Positions 44,787 through 56,917 of a stretch of 64,000 nucleotides of DNA are shown piece after piece. The notes under the pieces are model-generated. The model had not been told where the DNA came from. It ran no database searches and saw only the letters and a list, made by a program, of their open reading frames with translations. This stretch comes from Daldinia sp. FL1419. Its lineage: Eukaryota; Ascomycota; Sordariomycetes; Xylariales; Hypoxylaceae. Made by a program: the position numbers and the translations under genes. Location: positions 1 to 64,000 of the forward strand of contig MU623440.1 of the NCBI GenBank assembly GCA_025201765.1. The letters run 5' to 3'. The first letter of the stretch is position 1; each line of letters starts with the position of its first letter.

Positions 44787-47700
44787 CTATGCCGCCGGAG
44801 TAGTCGGAGCGTGTCTACTCCAATTCTCAGTTCGGGGTCTGTAGCTTCCGCGCCCACTTCTAGTAGATGGTCGGCCAGGCGAATGTGACGAGGAGTGATC
44901 TCCAACGTGATCCGGATGCTCCCTACCTCCACGTTGTCCGCCGCGACCTGATAAGCGACGAGGGGTACCGCGAGGTCCAGATCGACGCGGGTTGCTGGTG
45001 GACCTATTGTTAGAAAAAGGCACTAGAACAGTCTTTGCTTCCGACATGAAAGGCGTAGAAATTCTAATCACACTCTTGCCATTTGAAACTTCGGGTAGAA
45101 ATCTTAAAGCTTCGGCAGCTGTTGGATCAACTCGTAGTTTAGCGGGCGTAGGATCGAAGTTCGGTTCGACGGCCTGCCACAATGCATCCGGCGCTTCGCT
45201 AGGGAGTCGGACAGCAGGGAGCGAACCCATCTCCTGTTCACCGAAACACTCTTCTGCCATCTCCTTACTAGTGTAGTCACTATCATCAGAAGCAATGGAG
45301 CTCACGGAATGTGAGAGTCCGGGTAGCGCAACGGTCGCAGGGTCGTATGAATGGGTATGCTCTAGCGCAATCCTACTCGAGGAATCTACAGCCATAGATC
45401 TCGCTTGGTGAGTCGGCTTCTTCCCCATTAGATTGTTAATCTTGTCCTGCCAGTTCTCCTGAGACGCTATTTCGTGCGGCTTTTGAGGGATTCCGGCGTA
45501 TCCCTTACCTCTGCTAGAGGGACGGGGAGCTGCGGCTTGCTGGGCATTCCCACGGACGGGTGCGGCGGCTGCGGCGGCGAACGAAATTGGTGCGGGCTTA
45601 GCAGATGGGACAAGGGGACTGGCGGTGGCGGAGTTGCTTGGGGGTGGTAGCTTCACTATCGGACGAGCTGGAGGTAATGCCACGTGTGGACGAGTAACGT
45701 CACCGTCAAATACGGGATGGCCGTCTGCAGTTGGAGGGGGTGGAGTGGGCGACTTGGTACGCGCCTCTTCCTGTATGCTATAATCCTGGGTGGGCGCATC
45801 TCGCGCGGACGGGAAGAATCGAGAACTACTTTTAGGTCCAGCGTGGCTAACAGGGGGTTGCCTACCAAAATCGGAGCGAATACCATTCGCTTCTTTGGCG
45901 GCTTCTCTGGCTGCATCGCGGGCAGCGAAGTCCGAAGGCATAAGACCTTTACGTTTAGCGATATCCTCCGCAGAAATCTCGGGGCGAGATCGCTCATCTC
46001 TCCCGATATGTCTCGAGTTATTGAACGAACCGCTCGGTTGAGATTCATTATGGTTAGTAAATGGACCAGCTAAACCTCGTTGAGTCTCCTGCACATTACC
46101 CCTCGGGCGCCAAGTGTCCTTGATTGGAATAGTCGGATTCTTTTCGTGACTATTTATAAAGTCCTGCATCTTTGCCGCTTGTCTACGATCGTCTTCTTGA
46201 ATATTGGCCGCAAAATTTTTCCACGAATTTGGGAGGTTTTGTTCGGGAACATTGGAGGGATGACCGCGCGGTGGGCCAATGGGAGCCATACGGTTACCTG
46301 ACATTGCTTCAGGGCGTACAGGTTGCTGAGAACTAGAGCGGGGAGGACCGATTGGTGCCGGACGATGGATGCGGTCAGAAATCGGAGCCGCGTGGGAATC
46401 GGGTAAGGTTCCTAAGTCAGGATTAAAAGTGCCATTTCCAAGGGAGCGGTCGTTTCCGGGCGCACCCCAAACATTACGGGAAGTATTTTGAGAGCCGCTG
46501 CCCCACGAAGTAAAACGCTCGGGATGTTGTGAGGCCTCAGGCCACGCCGCGGACGACTGGGTTTTCGGCGCATTGCCAGGAGAAATAGAAGTCTTTCCGG
46601 CTTGAGTAGCAGGCTGTTTAGCGTCACCGTTAATCTGACGATCGGAACTGGACTGCGACCTAGTTTCTGTAGCAGTTGAATTAGCTGTAGCTTCGGCAGG
46701 TACTCCAAGTTTTTCCTCCGATGCGGATGGAACACTTGTCCGCCCAGCATACGCGGGTTGTGCCGAAGAGTCGCTCTTCCCTTCCTTTTTGGCGCTCTTA
46801 CGTTCGGGCGGAGGCCCCATTGCCTTGAGCTTCTCGGCAATTCGGGCCCTACGAGCCTCTTCTTCACGAGCTTCTTGTTCTAGTTTACGCTTGATGGCTT
46901 GCTCGCGACGCTCACGCATGACCCTTCTTTGGATAGCGAATTCGTCCTCGTTGGGTGGTGCATCTGCACCAGGTGGATTATATTGAGGTGTAGCGTAAGT
47001 CTGACCAGGAGAAGGACGGGGCTGGTAAGGGTGACTAGGTTGAAGCCGGGGCGTGATCTGGCTATTGACTGGAGAGAAAGTGGTTGAAATCGGGCTCTCG
47101 GCCCCTACAACGGAACCGGCTCGAGACTGGATAGCCTCGGGAGGGGGTGGAATATCGTACGGTTTTCCAAGTCTATGGGCCATAATACCACTTGTACCGC
47201 TAACGTTCGAAGAGCCGCGACGGCGGCCAAAAGGTCCTTCGTGTGCGCTGGTTCTACTGGTCTGGAAAGCAGCTGACGGTTCCGCAGGGCCTTGCTGGTC
47301 GTGATTTTGGGGTCGTTGGAGGACAGCCGGCTGACGTCCATGAATATCATTCCTAGATCCCCTTCGATCTTGTACCGGTTCGTACCGGCCAGAGTGTGAA
47401 TTGAATAACTGGCTATGATTGCCTGTATGGCCTTCTCGGAAACCGGATCGGCTAAAGTCGTCTGCTGCAATCTCTTTAGTCAGAGGTGGGGTCGCACTCT
47501 TGGTCGCGGCATCCCGTGCAGGAGGGCGCGAGGCTGATGCGAGGTTAGACATATCTGGTTGTCCGGGAGGAACCTTCTCTATGGGCGGCAGACGTGCCCA
47601 CGGAGATTTAGCGGGTGTCGGCGGTGCGGGAGGCTTTGCAACGAGAGTAGGCTTCTCAGGAGCGCCCTTCAGCACGAGACTCTTACCCGAAGCTAAGACA

Positions 47701-48799
47701 CCAGGTCTGACTGAGGGAGAACCGGTTGCGCTCGAAACTGGCGCAGGTGATTTCGACTTCGGGGGTGCAGGGGTTGGTTCCTTGTTGAGTGTAGCATGTG
47801 CGGTGCTGGGGCTAGGTGCGGTTTCGTCGGCTTGTGGTAGCGTGATCTTCGTGCCGTCGGTCCACGTAATGGCTTCGGGCGCCCATTCTTCATCATCATC
47901 GATATCTGCCCAGTTCGACTGGCCCTTAGTATCCTCCGGTCCTAAACGACCCGCCATGTGAATGCCGTATTTCTGCATGAGTTCCTCATCAGATAGTTTC
48001 TTCTGCTCAGGCTGGGCAGCCGCTGTAAAAGTTAGTGGGAAAGGATTAAAAACCACCGAGCTGACGCTCCTAAAACTTACGTCTATTTCGATTCCAGACA
48101 GTATTTGGATCGGGGGCGGCAGCGGGTTTTCCGTTGCTACTTAGGGTCTTGGTAGAACCACCTAAGTTGGTGCCGGATTTGGCAACAAGCTTCAAGCGCG
48201 AAGCAGAGGCACTAGGAGTTGGCTGTGGCGTAGAAGAAGCGGAGTTGGCGGCGGAATCGGGGCGGGCAGTCGAATTCGCAGTAGTCTTAGAGGCCAGAAA
48301 AGTGCGATTTACCGAAACCGACTTGAAGCTCTGGGGCTTCTTGAGAGTTGAAGATGTACGCGCATGATTCTTATCACTTAGGCGTGCCTTTGATGTTTCC
48401 GTATCCGAACCACCACTCACACTAACTTCAGCTGAATTCACTAATTCGTCGACGATCTCTGCGATTTGCTTATGCTCGACATCGGAGGAAACACCGTTTA
48501 GTGTAGCACTAGAATGGCTGGCATTCTGGGCGTCGTTGCTTGCAACAGCTGGCTGAGCCTGTAATGGGATGCACGTGAGTATACAATTTGCGACAGCGGC
48601 GCGGTTTAACAATTGTGTATTATTAGTAGAAAATAGAGGAGGGGGGTATAACAAGAAAGGAAAGGAAGGGGGAGAAGAGAGAGAGAGAGAGAGGTATGAA
48701 TGGAATCACAGAGGGAGGGCGACACGGCGGTATACTTACGAGGGTGGGTTCAGTTAGAGATGCATCCGGCTTATTGAGGGTTGGCTCAGTCGCCATCAT
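44787..48799 (-). CDS. very large disordered protein with RGG-type tail
   Basis: Three exons: 48799-48740, 48558-48081 and 48022-44787, 1257 residues, all with GTAAGT donors. I do not recognise the family by name. A short first exon (MMATEPTLNKPDASLTEPTL) and a Ser/Ala-rich second lead to an apparently conserved block at 190-239: LSDEELMQKYGIHMAGRLG and NWADIDDDEEWAPEAITW. Most of the rest is Pro/Ser/Gln/Asn low complexity. A charged coiled coil lies at about 540-590 (RRVMRERREQAIKRKLEQEA). Recurrent APIGPPR phrases sit near the middle, and NWQDKINNLMGKK near 1010. The last 60 residues are rich in Arg, Gly and Ser (SGRGGQRGGRE). The RG-rich tail and disorder suggest an RNA-granule or translation-related protein, which is inference. 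Confidence 0.8.
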
Positions 48800-50368
48800 C
48801 CAACTCGAAATGTCGTGGAACGTAAATGTTTGCGTCGCGATCGAAGGGTAACAGTTGCGTTGCGCTTTTCGATCGAAGGATAGATGGGTTAGAATTAAAA
48901 TGGTGAGGCTGACTAGGGGTGGAGGAGAGTTGAGGTGGTCAGTTCGAGGGTTTTGGTACTTGGCAAATGGCGAATGGCAAATGCCCGCGGGTAGAGAATT
49001 CGGAGTAGTCAGTTGAAGTCAAGTACTCACCCGCTTTACTCACTTCGGTACCGGTTATGTGGAAAATGGTAAATACCTACCTACCTAATAAAAGGTAATA
49101 AGTGGGAAAAATAATAAGAGGTAATGCGTAGTAACGTCGCGTTCGTAAATACAATGCGATCGAAATACTTTATTTACGATAGCCTCGCTCTCTGGTTATT
49201 GGAGAGAAGGTGTGAGAGTGTAAAGAGAGTAAAGCGTATTATTTCGCAATACCTCGGAGCACACAGGGTGGGTTGTTGCAGGTTTGAAGGTTTAGGATGT
49301 CCTAAGGAACCTTTCAGCGTCGTGTTGTCAAAGTTTACAAGATCCCGAGCTTTTGGGGCTTGCACAGAAAAAGAGTGGGGAAGATAGTACGAAGAATTGG
49401 AAGACTTTCAGGGTTGCTAGAACATTTGAACGCGGCTGGGAAAACGAAAACAGGAAAGTACAGGTATAATATGTAGCCAAAGTTTTAGGGCTGTTAGGTG
49501 AATTGTATGGGGTTAAGTAGGTACCTAGGTGTAGTGTGATACCTCCCTACGTGGGGAGTGAGTAACTGGTGTGAAAGTGGGGCGATGTGGCTAGTGGGCT
49601 GAAGAGCATCACACACAACCTGTATGACAAGTACTGTAAATAGGCACCTACCTACCTAACCTTAGGTATGCCAATGCCTAAACAACAATGTAGGCTAGTG
49701 CTTTCTAGGCACCTGACACAAAGTTGATTTGGCAGCTGCACAGGAAGAATCATAAAAATAGCTGGAAATACGTACCTTGATTTTGAGGTGCGATTAGGTA
49801 GGTAGGTACCTATGACGATTGTGAACAACAAACCTTGACTCAAAAAGTGTATTTTGTTCTCAAGCTGAAAGGGAGCACAATTATATAAACATGCAAAGTT
49901 AAACGGGTTGAAAGAGTCACAGTTACAATATTTATGGCTTTGGGAGGCGAATTATAAGATGAAGATTTGGACAAATAAAAGGCCTGCAACATAATGAAGC
50001 TGTGTGATCGTTGCCGAGGAGATTCGAAGGCCCACGTAAGGAAGTAAAGCACTGTGCTTACAAACGAGATTCGATGCCAGCTTAATTTGCAAACATTTGA
50101 AAATACGATGAGTCAACCGGAGATTAAATATTAAAAAATACAATCAACCATGAACTAATCCGTAATCTTATACCCGTGAGCATCAGTTCGGGACAAGAAA
50201 TCACATAGGGGCAAAAATAGGAAACCGTAGAATTCTTTTAGCGAGGCTGAGCTCAGTTCTGTTCTAGTACACGATGGCTTAAGGTAGACATGCTCGGTAC
50301 CATCTATCTTATGTACAAGTTGCTTGATTCTACCCCTATTTCACTCAGTAATCCAATATAGGATCTGC
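48800..50368. other. intergenic, upstream of the large gene
   Basis: No gene supported. It holds the densest set of CCTA-type copies (49073, 49514, 49645, 49795) and is moderately A/T-rich. Confidence 0.55.
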
Positions 50369-51043
50369 TTAATGCGCGTTGTTCTTATGGTGGCCTATTA
50401 TAAGTTAGTATATGCTATATCTTATATTTAGATTTTCAAATGCATAATACTCACGCAGGTGGTAGTAGTAGGTCATGGGGTATCCGATGAGGAGTAGGAA
50501 ACCAATAGCGTGAATGATGGCTACGAGAAGCCGTTAGTATATGTGTTATTTTACACCCAAAGACAATATAATAGAGCTTATAAGACGTACGCTTGGCAGT
50601 AGGGTTCTTGCCAAAGTGCTTGGCCTGGTACCGTCCGAGGAGACCGGTGGGCTGGATTTCGGGGGCAGGTCCTCGGGGAAGTTTCTCGTAGAAGCTAACG
50701 ACACGCTTCATGCGGACAGCATCAGGAGCAGCACCGATGGCCTAGTAAGTATTTATCAGCGATTTATGATTTCAACTGTGCGATATCCGTCTTGTCTAGA
50801 GCATCCCAGCGAGACAACAACTCCGGAACTAAACCCCTCCTCTTAATCGCATCATATCGAAGTTTGGGCTCATAGCGCAGTAGAATAGGAAGTCCAACAG
50901 CAGCGGATAGAGCGAATTAGTACGTACATTCGGCGAAGCAACCTTAAGACTTTGAATTAGTATAAGCGCTGGAATATGCAGAGCACTCGACAAACCTTGG
51001 GAGGGATGAGGGTCGAAAGGGCCCGGCGAGTAACGAAGCTCAT
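50369..51043 (-). CDS. ATP17: mitochondrial ATP synthase subunit f
   Basis: Five exons: 51043-50996, 50942-50928, 50741-50591, 50520-50455, 50394-50369, giving 101 residues. Subunit f sits in the Fo membrane domain of F1Fo ATP synthase. The product reads MSFVTRRALSTLIPPK (presequence), VASPN, AIGAAPDAVRMKRVVSFYEKLPRG, then LGRYQAKHFGKN and a single membrane helix IIHAIGFLLLIGYPMTYYYHLRHH. Exon 2 is only 15 nt (five codons), yet VASPN is needed to restore the expected family sequence PPKVASPNAIGAAPDAVRM. All four introns are GT-AG and the frame is kept. Five exons for 101 codons is remarkable. It is divergent from a complex I subunit gene. Confidence 0.9.
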
Positions 51044-51581
51044 TATGGCGGTATTGGTCGCGACGAGGAAAAGAAAGGGTAGAATAAACCGAAGAGATCA
51101 CAGAGAATAATCAACTGTGCCAAATACCGACGCAATTGGTAGTCTGCGATGCGATGCGATTACAAAGGCTTTAAATTCGACGAAAGATCAAAGCTTCAAA
51201 AACGAAAGCCATCAATTGACGAAACGACGAAACGACGAAAAGACCTCGCCTGGAATCAAGTTTAACCTGGTCCGTGCATAGCGCAGCTTCCGATCAGCCT
51301 TTCTTTTTTCTGGGCGCGGTACTAGGTACTTTTCACCATACCGACCCGACCTTTTTTAACCAATCATATTCCTCGTAACTTGATTATCTCAACTTCCATG
51401 GAACTCTTAAATCGCCTCAGTACGAGGAAAAGAAATCAATTTCCAGCGAATGTGACCTACCTAAAATATTTAAGATTAGGTATAGAGCCACCCCTCTCCC
51501 CTCTCCCCTCTTCGCGCGTCGTCCGGTGGTCACTTTGCCTTTTGTACCGGCCGGACTCTCCTAAAATAATATTCCTACAAC
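51044..51581. other. divergent promoter ATP17 / complex I subunit
   Basis: A 538-base region between the start codons of two inner-membrane respiratory-chain genes. It contains the CCAAT box listed separately and a short direct repeat GAAACGACGAAACGACGAAA near 51220. Confidence 0.6.
51360..51364 (+). promoter_or_regulatory. CCAAT box
   Basis: CCAATCA, about 218 bases before the complex I start codon and 317 from ATP17. The HAP/CBC complex binds CCAAT in fungi and controls respiratory genes, so the context fits. The motif is short and could be fortuitous. Confidence 0.45.
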
Positions 51582-52362
51582 ATGGCATCCCTCCGAACCC
51601 AAGCCGCGGCCGCCACCATGCTTCGAAGCGCGAGATTGGTTCCGAATAGGCAGGCTTTGGCCATGGCCCAGAGACGCTTCAAGACCGATGACTCGAGAAC
51701 TTCTCTTACCGAGACCACCGAACAGGCTGCTATTCCTGAGGAGAAGCCGCATAACGCTCCCGAATATGGCGCTCACATCGATCGAGCTACGTCGTACGTC
51801 ACCGTCACCATTACCATCACCAACACCAATTGATTTTCTATCGATGAATCTACAGAAACATAGACAATGCTAATTGGGACATCTATAGTACATTCACCCC
51901 CGTCCCGAAGCGTGTAATGGACGGCAGCGAAGACCACGGCTTTCTCCCCGCTGCTGTGCTCTCCGGTGCACCAATTGAGCTACAGGCCAGAACCGTCCGG
52001 TGAGGAATCGTATTTCTACGTTCACGGACAACACGTCTAACATCTCGTATAGGATTTATCAGCCGTCAAAACCGGCGACGCAGTCGGGGACCTGGGGAAG
52101 CCACCACTGGAGGATGGATTGGGACGTCCTAGCCAAAGGACACCGATGGGAAAATCCCCTAATAGGCTGGCAGTCCTCCGGCGATTTTATGCAGGGCACC
52201 AAGCTCGAATTCAAGAGCAAGGAAGACGCCATAGCTTTCGCCGAAAAGCAAGGGTATGAATATTTCGTTCAGGAACCCAACGTTCGAGCTTTCACACCAA
52301 AGGCATATGCCAATAACTTCTTATATTCGCCCAAGAAGCTGAAGCACGTTCGTACCAAATAG
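51582..52362 (+). CDS. NADH:ubiquinone oxidoreductase 18/21-kDa subunit (NDUFS4)
   Basis: Three exons: 51582-51793, 51889-51999, 52053-52362, 210 residues. It is an accessory subunit of the complex I N-module, equivalent to mammalian NDUFS4 and Neurospora 21-kDa. The N-terminus MASLRTQAAAATMLRSARLVPNRQALAMAQRRFKT is a typical mitochondrial presequence (Arg/Ser/Ala-rich, no acids, ending QRRF). The conserved part spans the junctions: TFTPVPKRVMDGSEDHGFLP, ELQARTVRIYQPSKPATQSG, then WRMDWDVLAKGHRWENPLIGWQSSGD and FKSKEDAIAFAEKQGYEY. It ends ANNFLYSPKKLKHVRTK, matching the family end. Frame is maintained by TC|T and CG|G codons at the junctions. Confidence 0.95.
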
Positions 52363-52792
52363 ACGGCATGGGAGATCAGTCTGGGGAAGTCACCATGGTT
52401 TTGTACATATATTTCTAGATAATGGTATCTCAAGTACTCCTGGCCTGGCCATAATGCCATACCGACAGCCTTAGTTTTCATCATGCTGTCCCATTTCCCT
52501 ATTCTCTAGTGAATCGTGCCTTGAGTGATCATATCAACTCATTACGTAACTAGGTAAAAACCCGTCGAACACTGTTAACCCAATGCCTTACACGCTTAAC
52601 AAGTATTGGCGTGCTCAAATCCGGCGAACCCTCAACTCCTAGCAGCCCTCCAAAATCCCATAACGCCCGCAGAGGCCTGATAAGCCCAACATAAAACGCC
52701 CTCCATTCGCATGTCTCATCCAGGAGCTGCTTCCATATACTACCGCGCCTCGCCAGAAAAATCAACACAGCAATGACGGTATTGGTAGCTTA
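52363..52792. other. convergent 3' region
   Basis: Between two convergent genes; nothing recognised. Confidence 0.5.
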
Positions 52793-54015
52793 TTATGTCG
52801 TAATCATCTGATCATGACCACTCTCCACCCCGAACCTAGTAGAGTCGTCACCATCCAAGCCTAGGTCAATTCGTGGGGGCAAAATTTTTTTGCCCTCCTT
52901 GCGAACCGTATCTTCGCTCCAGGACCTCATCTGACATAGGTGGACGATGGCGGCATCTCGCCGTTGCTTCTGACGGTCTAAGATCGCCTGATTGACTTTC
53001 ACGGCAACCTGTTCCCGAAGTGCCGGCTTCAGCAACTCCGATAAGGTAGGATCTAGATTATCATGATCGAACACGAGGAGAGACATGGTCTTTTCTAGAT
53101 CCTCCAAAAACTGTGGCGTGCGCGGAGCCTTAGGTCCCAACTGAGTTTGCGCAAACTCCAAGGCCGGGCCGATGTCCCCGCCTGGCCGGGATTTTCGGAT
53201 TAACTCCACCAGTTGGAGCCGAAGTAGCGCAAAGTGGAGCGGCTCATCTTCATCCAGTATCTTTTCCATTGGTTAGCTGTTGTAACGGGGAAGAATCGGA
53301 ATTCAATATTTGGCAGGGGTTGTGAAATGCTCATAGAGAAAGTGGTTGTTCCTCATCAGCGGCCCGAGAGTCATATGAGTGGTGCATGTAAACTCGTGTT
53401 TTAATCATAGCAAAACGATATATATAAAAGTCCCCAATAGGAAAAAAAGGTTCTTACCGACGGGTCGAGGTCATTTAGAGCTTGTAGAGCCTCCTCAATT
53501 TCCCCTCTGTGTATGAATCTTTTGATCTGCTGTCTTGCATAGATACTGGAAGATGGTTGCTGAGGCGATAGATTCGCTTCGGTTGAAAATTTTGCTGCAG
53601 CATTAGGATAACCCGCAACGGTCAGGTAATCGAGTATTAGGGCATTAATGTCACTTGAAACCACGTTAGTAAATCAATCTTCTAAGGTTCGTCAAAGAGT
53701 GCGTATGCCGGGGGGAGCAAAATTCAGAAAAAAGATAAAACAATCTCTGCATGATATTCTCAGAGAGATTCCCATTGTGTTATTTGTTACATCATAATAG
53801 GGCTCGAGGTGGTTCAAAGAAAAAACGGGTTGTCGTACTTCTTAGGTGGCTTAAACTCCTCAACCTGCTGCGTAAAGGATTGTTTCAGGGTTGACACTGA
53901 CGAAGCCTGTTCGCGCAAAATTAACATTTCATAACGATTCAGATATATAATGGGAAGTAGTATCACATACCATTTTGCGACCTAAGAAGTTCTCGAGGCT
54001 TGACGACAATGGCAT
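52793..54015 (-). CDS. GID8: GID/CTLH complex subunit Gid8
   Basis: Four exons: 54015-53971, 53906-53839, 53653-53458 and 53260-52793, 258 residues. Gid8 is a scaffold subunit of the GID E3 ligase that degrades gluconeogenic enzymes. Exons 1-2 give a short head (MPLSSSLENFLGRKM, ASSVSTLKQSFTQQVEEFKPPK); exon 3 is the LisH motif (DINALILDYLTVAGYPNAAAKF) and the start of CTLH (RQQIKRFIHRGEIEEALQALNDLDPS); exon 4 continues with ILDEDEPLHFALLRLQLVELIR and the CRA domain. The last acceptor (AAAAG before ATACTGGAT) is placed inside an open frame with its own Met, because joining there gives the expected DPSILDEDEPLHFALL. Length agrees with the family. The first exon is the least certain part. Confidence 0.85.
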
Positions 54016-55021
54016 GCCCTGTCGCGCCGGTCCAGCAAGAGCTCGAATTGAAATTGAAATAAGATAATAAAATTACAATGCAGAGTTTAATAGAAGAAAA
54101 CGCCCTGGAAGAATTTCAGGGGGTTCCTCCGAGAGGTTAAGCTTATTGTCGATGGATGGAACATTGGAAGTGAAGAAAAGATTTGAGAATGGAAGTTCAG
54201 GATTTTTGAATGCGGGTAGGTACATGAGAAAGGTTAGAACCTTTTTTTTCGATGTGGCTTACAATCTCGGCCTACGGGGCCCGACCCGACCTGTGTGGCT
54301 TTTGCATAAAACCCTGAAAAAAGCCCCGGTCAAATGCAGGTCCCGCCGTTTTACGTCTATGTGGTGGGTACCTACCTTATGTACTTATCTGCTTATTCAC
54401 CTGCATTAGGTAAGATACAGGTAGGTAAGATTGATCTTATCTATGGATCCGTACTAACTAGCTGATGAGGTTGTGGCAGCTGTGTGGCTTTCGTCCTCCC
54501 TTCAATCAACACATGCCTGGACTAGCTAGCCTGGACTAGCTAGCCTGGACACGGCCCCAAGCTCCAAAAAAAATGACCTGCTAAATTCGAACAGTCCACA
54601 ACCCACACTGTTTCTTCCTATTCACGGTTGGTCTTACGAAGATCCTCCTTTTCTTTTCTTATTATTTTCATAAATATATTTTTCTGGTGTTGTTCATTTC
54701 TTCTCACCGAGAATTCCTTTAAACTCTATTTGTACGTTTCAAAATACCCAGCTAACGTTTCCTCTTCATTCATTTCGGGAAGATATCGAATCTTCATCTT
54801 TCTTGTCTTATTCAGTTTATCTACCTACCTGTATATAGGTAGGTATATATATATGCACAACCCTGTCACCTGCCTAGCATACACTCGGCACTAGTGGGCA
54901 CGCGACAGCATTTCACTTGATATCTCTCGCTTTTGGACTCCTTATCACATTCTGGGGCCATATAAGAGCTTCGCTCACTTCATGTCTTTCTATATATGAC
55001 ATACGACCTGAGCAGACAGTC
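54016..55021. other. divergent promoter region GID8 / URK1
   Basis: No gene. Contains a tandem pair of CTGGACTAGCTAGC near 54516-54549, CCTA-type motifs near 54364 and 54412, and a perfect hairpin TACCTACCT / AGGTAGGTA around a six-base loop at 54822-54845. Confidence 0.55.
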
Positions 55022-56917
55022 ATGAATACCGGCATAGGATCGCCGGCCGTAGTGGCTGATAGCCACCGAGACACAATCGCCAAGAGAGCCCACTACAGTC
55101 CTCCCTGGGCTGATTTGAGTATCATTGGCATTGCAGGTAGTTCTGGGTCCGGGAAGTCAACTTTATCGCATGCCATTGTCAACAAATTAAATTTGCCATG
55201 GGTTGTCATCTTGTCAATGGTAAGCTGAATTAGAGAAAGAGGGTGACTTCTTATCTCACACATTATAGGACTCTTACTATAAGCCGTTGGGACCCGAAGC
55301 TTCTAAGAAGGCCTTCCTCAACGAATATGATTTCGACTCTCCAGAGGTTAGATTTCGACATCCGGAGCTCTGCATCTATCGTATTAATACCAACTTTGTA
55401 GGCGATAGATTTTGATGCCTTAGTACAGACCCTCCAGGATCTCAAAGCAGGGTGAGTATGTTGTAGATTTTTGTAATGGTGCTGCCGTAAACCTATGCAC
55501 TAATACGTTTCTATTCAGTAAACGTGCCGAAATACCAATATACTCCTTTGAGAAGCATCAACGTCTAAAAGAGACAACCACAATATACTCTCCTCACGTA
55601 CTTGTATTAGAGGGAATATTTGCTCTATATGACCAGAGGGTAATGGACCTGATGGATATGAGGGTATGTCTCTTGTGATTACCTAGATATGACTCAAGAT
55701 AGGGTTCTAATCTGCTAGTAGGTCTATTGTGAGGCGGATGCAGACACCTGTCTATCGAGAAGAAGTAAGTATATCCCACGGGCATTAGAATTTTAGAATT
55801 AAACCAAGACGATCTGACTCTTATAGTCCTACGAGACGTCAGAGACCGAGGACGCACGGTAGAAGGCTGCATCAAGCAGTGGTTTGGCTTCGTAAAGCCA
55901 AATTACGAAAAGGTAAGCCGTCTAGACTCGACCATGGGGTTTATCTAACTTCACCCTCAGTACGTCCTACCACAGAGGAATAACGCCGGTAAGTAAACAT
56001 GTAGAATATTCGCGCCACTTGATACCCGCTACCCAGCCATCTAGGCTGACCCCCCAACCACAGATATAATCGTACCGCGCGGAATAGAGAATCGAGTTGC
56101 AATGGGTAAGTCGTAGTCATCTCCCATAAGAGACGTACACTTATCGGCGTAGCTATGGTTACGCAATATATCGAAAGAAAACTATTAGAAAAATCGACAC
56201 GTCATCGAGCTGCTCTAAGAAGCCTGGAAGCCGGGTCTGATAGCGAACCCCTCTCCGATCGAGTCATCGTCCTTAAACAAACCCCTCAACTCAAAGCCAT
56301 GAATACTATAGTTCAGGACATTGATACGTCGAGCGAGGACTTCATATTTTATTTCGACAGATTTTCATGTCTGCTCATTGAAGAGTATGTTTAATGTCTT
56401 GGATTTCTAGTTGTCACTTACTTATCATCACAGGGCCTTGAACAACGCTCACTTCAAAGAATTCGTCGTCGAGACTCCTGCCGGTAGACCGTACAACGGG
56501 TTGACCCCCAAAGGCGAGGTCAGTGCGGTCATCGTTCTTCGTGGAGGTGCTGCCTTTGAGGCTGGTCTAAGAAGAGTAATCCCGGACGGCCGTACAGGAC
56601 GTCTCCTGATCCAGTCCAATGTTCGTACTGGTGAACCCGAACTTCACTACCTGAAACTTCCCAAGGATATCAATACGCATGACACCGTGTTACTCCTAGA
56701 CGCCCAAATGTCTAGCGGAGGCTCTGCACTGATGGCCGTCCAAGTCCTCGTAGACCACGGAGTCCCGCAGGATCGTATCGTCGTCGCAACATACTCGGCC
56801 GGCTACGTAGGTGTTTACCGCCTAACGAAGGTGTTCCCAGAAGTCACCGTCGTCATTGGCAACATGGTCGCCGATTTTGAAGACAGGTGGGTAGAGAAGA
56901 GATACTTCCGCTGCTGA
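55022..56917 (+). CDS. URK1: uridine kinase with C-terminal UPRT domain
   Basis: Ten exons: 55022-55219, 55269-55346, 55402-55451, 55519-55663, 55722-55764, 55827-55912, 55961-55988, 56064-56105, 56153-56384 and 56434-56917, total 461 residues; all nine introns are short GT-AG and every junction keeps frame. The enzyme phosphorylates uridine and cytidine in pyrimidine salvage. The N-terminal kinase has the P-loop GSSGSGKST (39-47), DSYYKPL at the start of exon 2, the nucleoside-binding stretch KRAEIPIYSFEKHQR, VLVLEGIFALYD and LRDVRDRGRTVEGCIKQW. The C-terminal UPRT-like domain carries VIVLRGGAAFE and the PRPP loop LLDAQMSSGGSA (about 388-399). It ends at EKRYFRC, the usual end. The start MNTGIG is preferred to an upstream Met because the leader is hydrophobic and unlike the family. 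Confidence 0.93.

Noticed and set aside
47419..47961. 180-codon plus-strand frame
   Set aside because: Antisense shadow of the large disordered protein, whose splice structure and composition are convincing.
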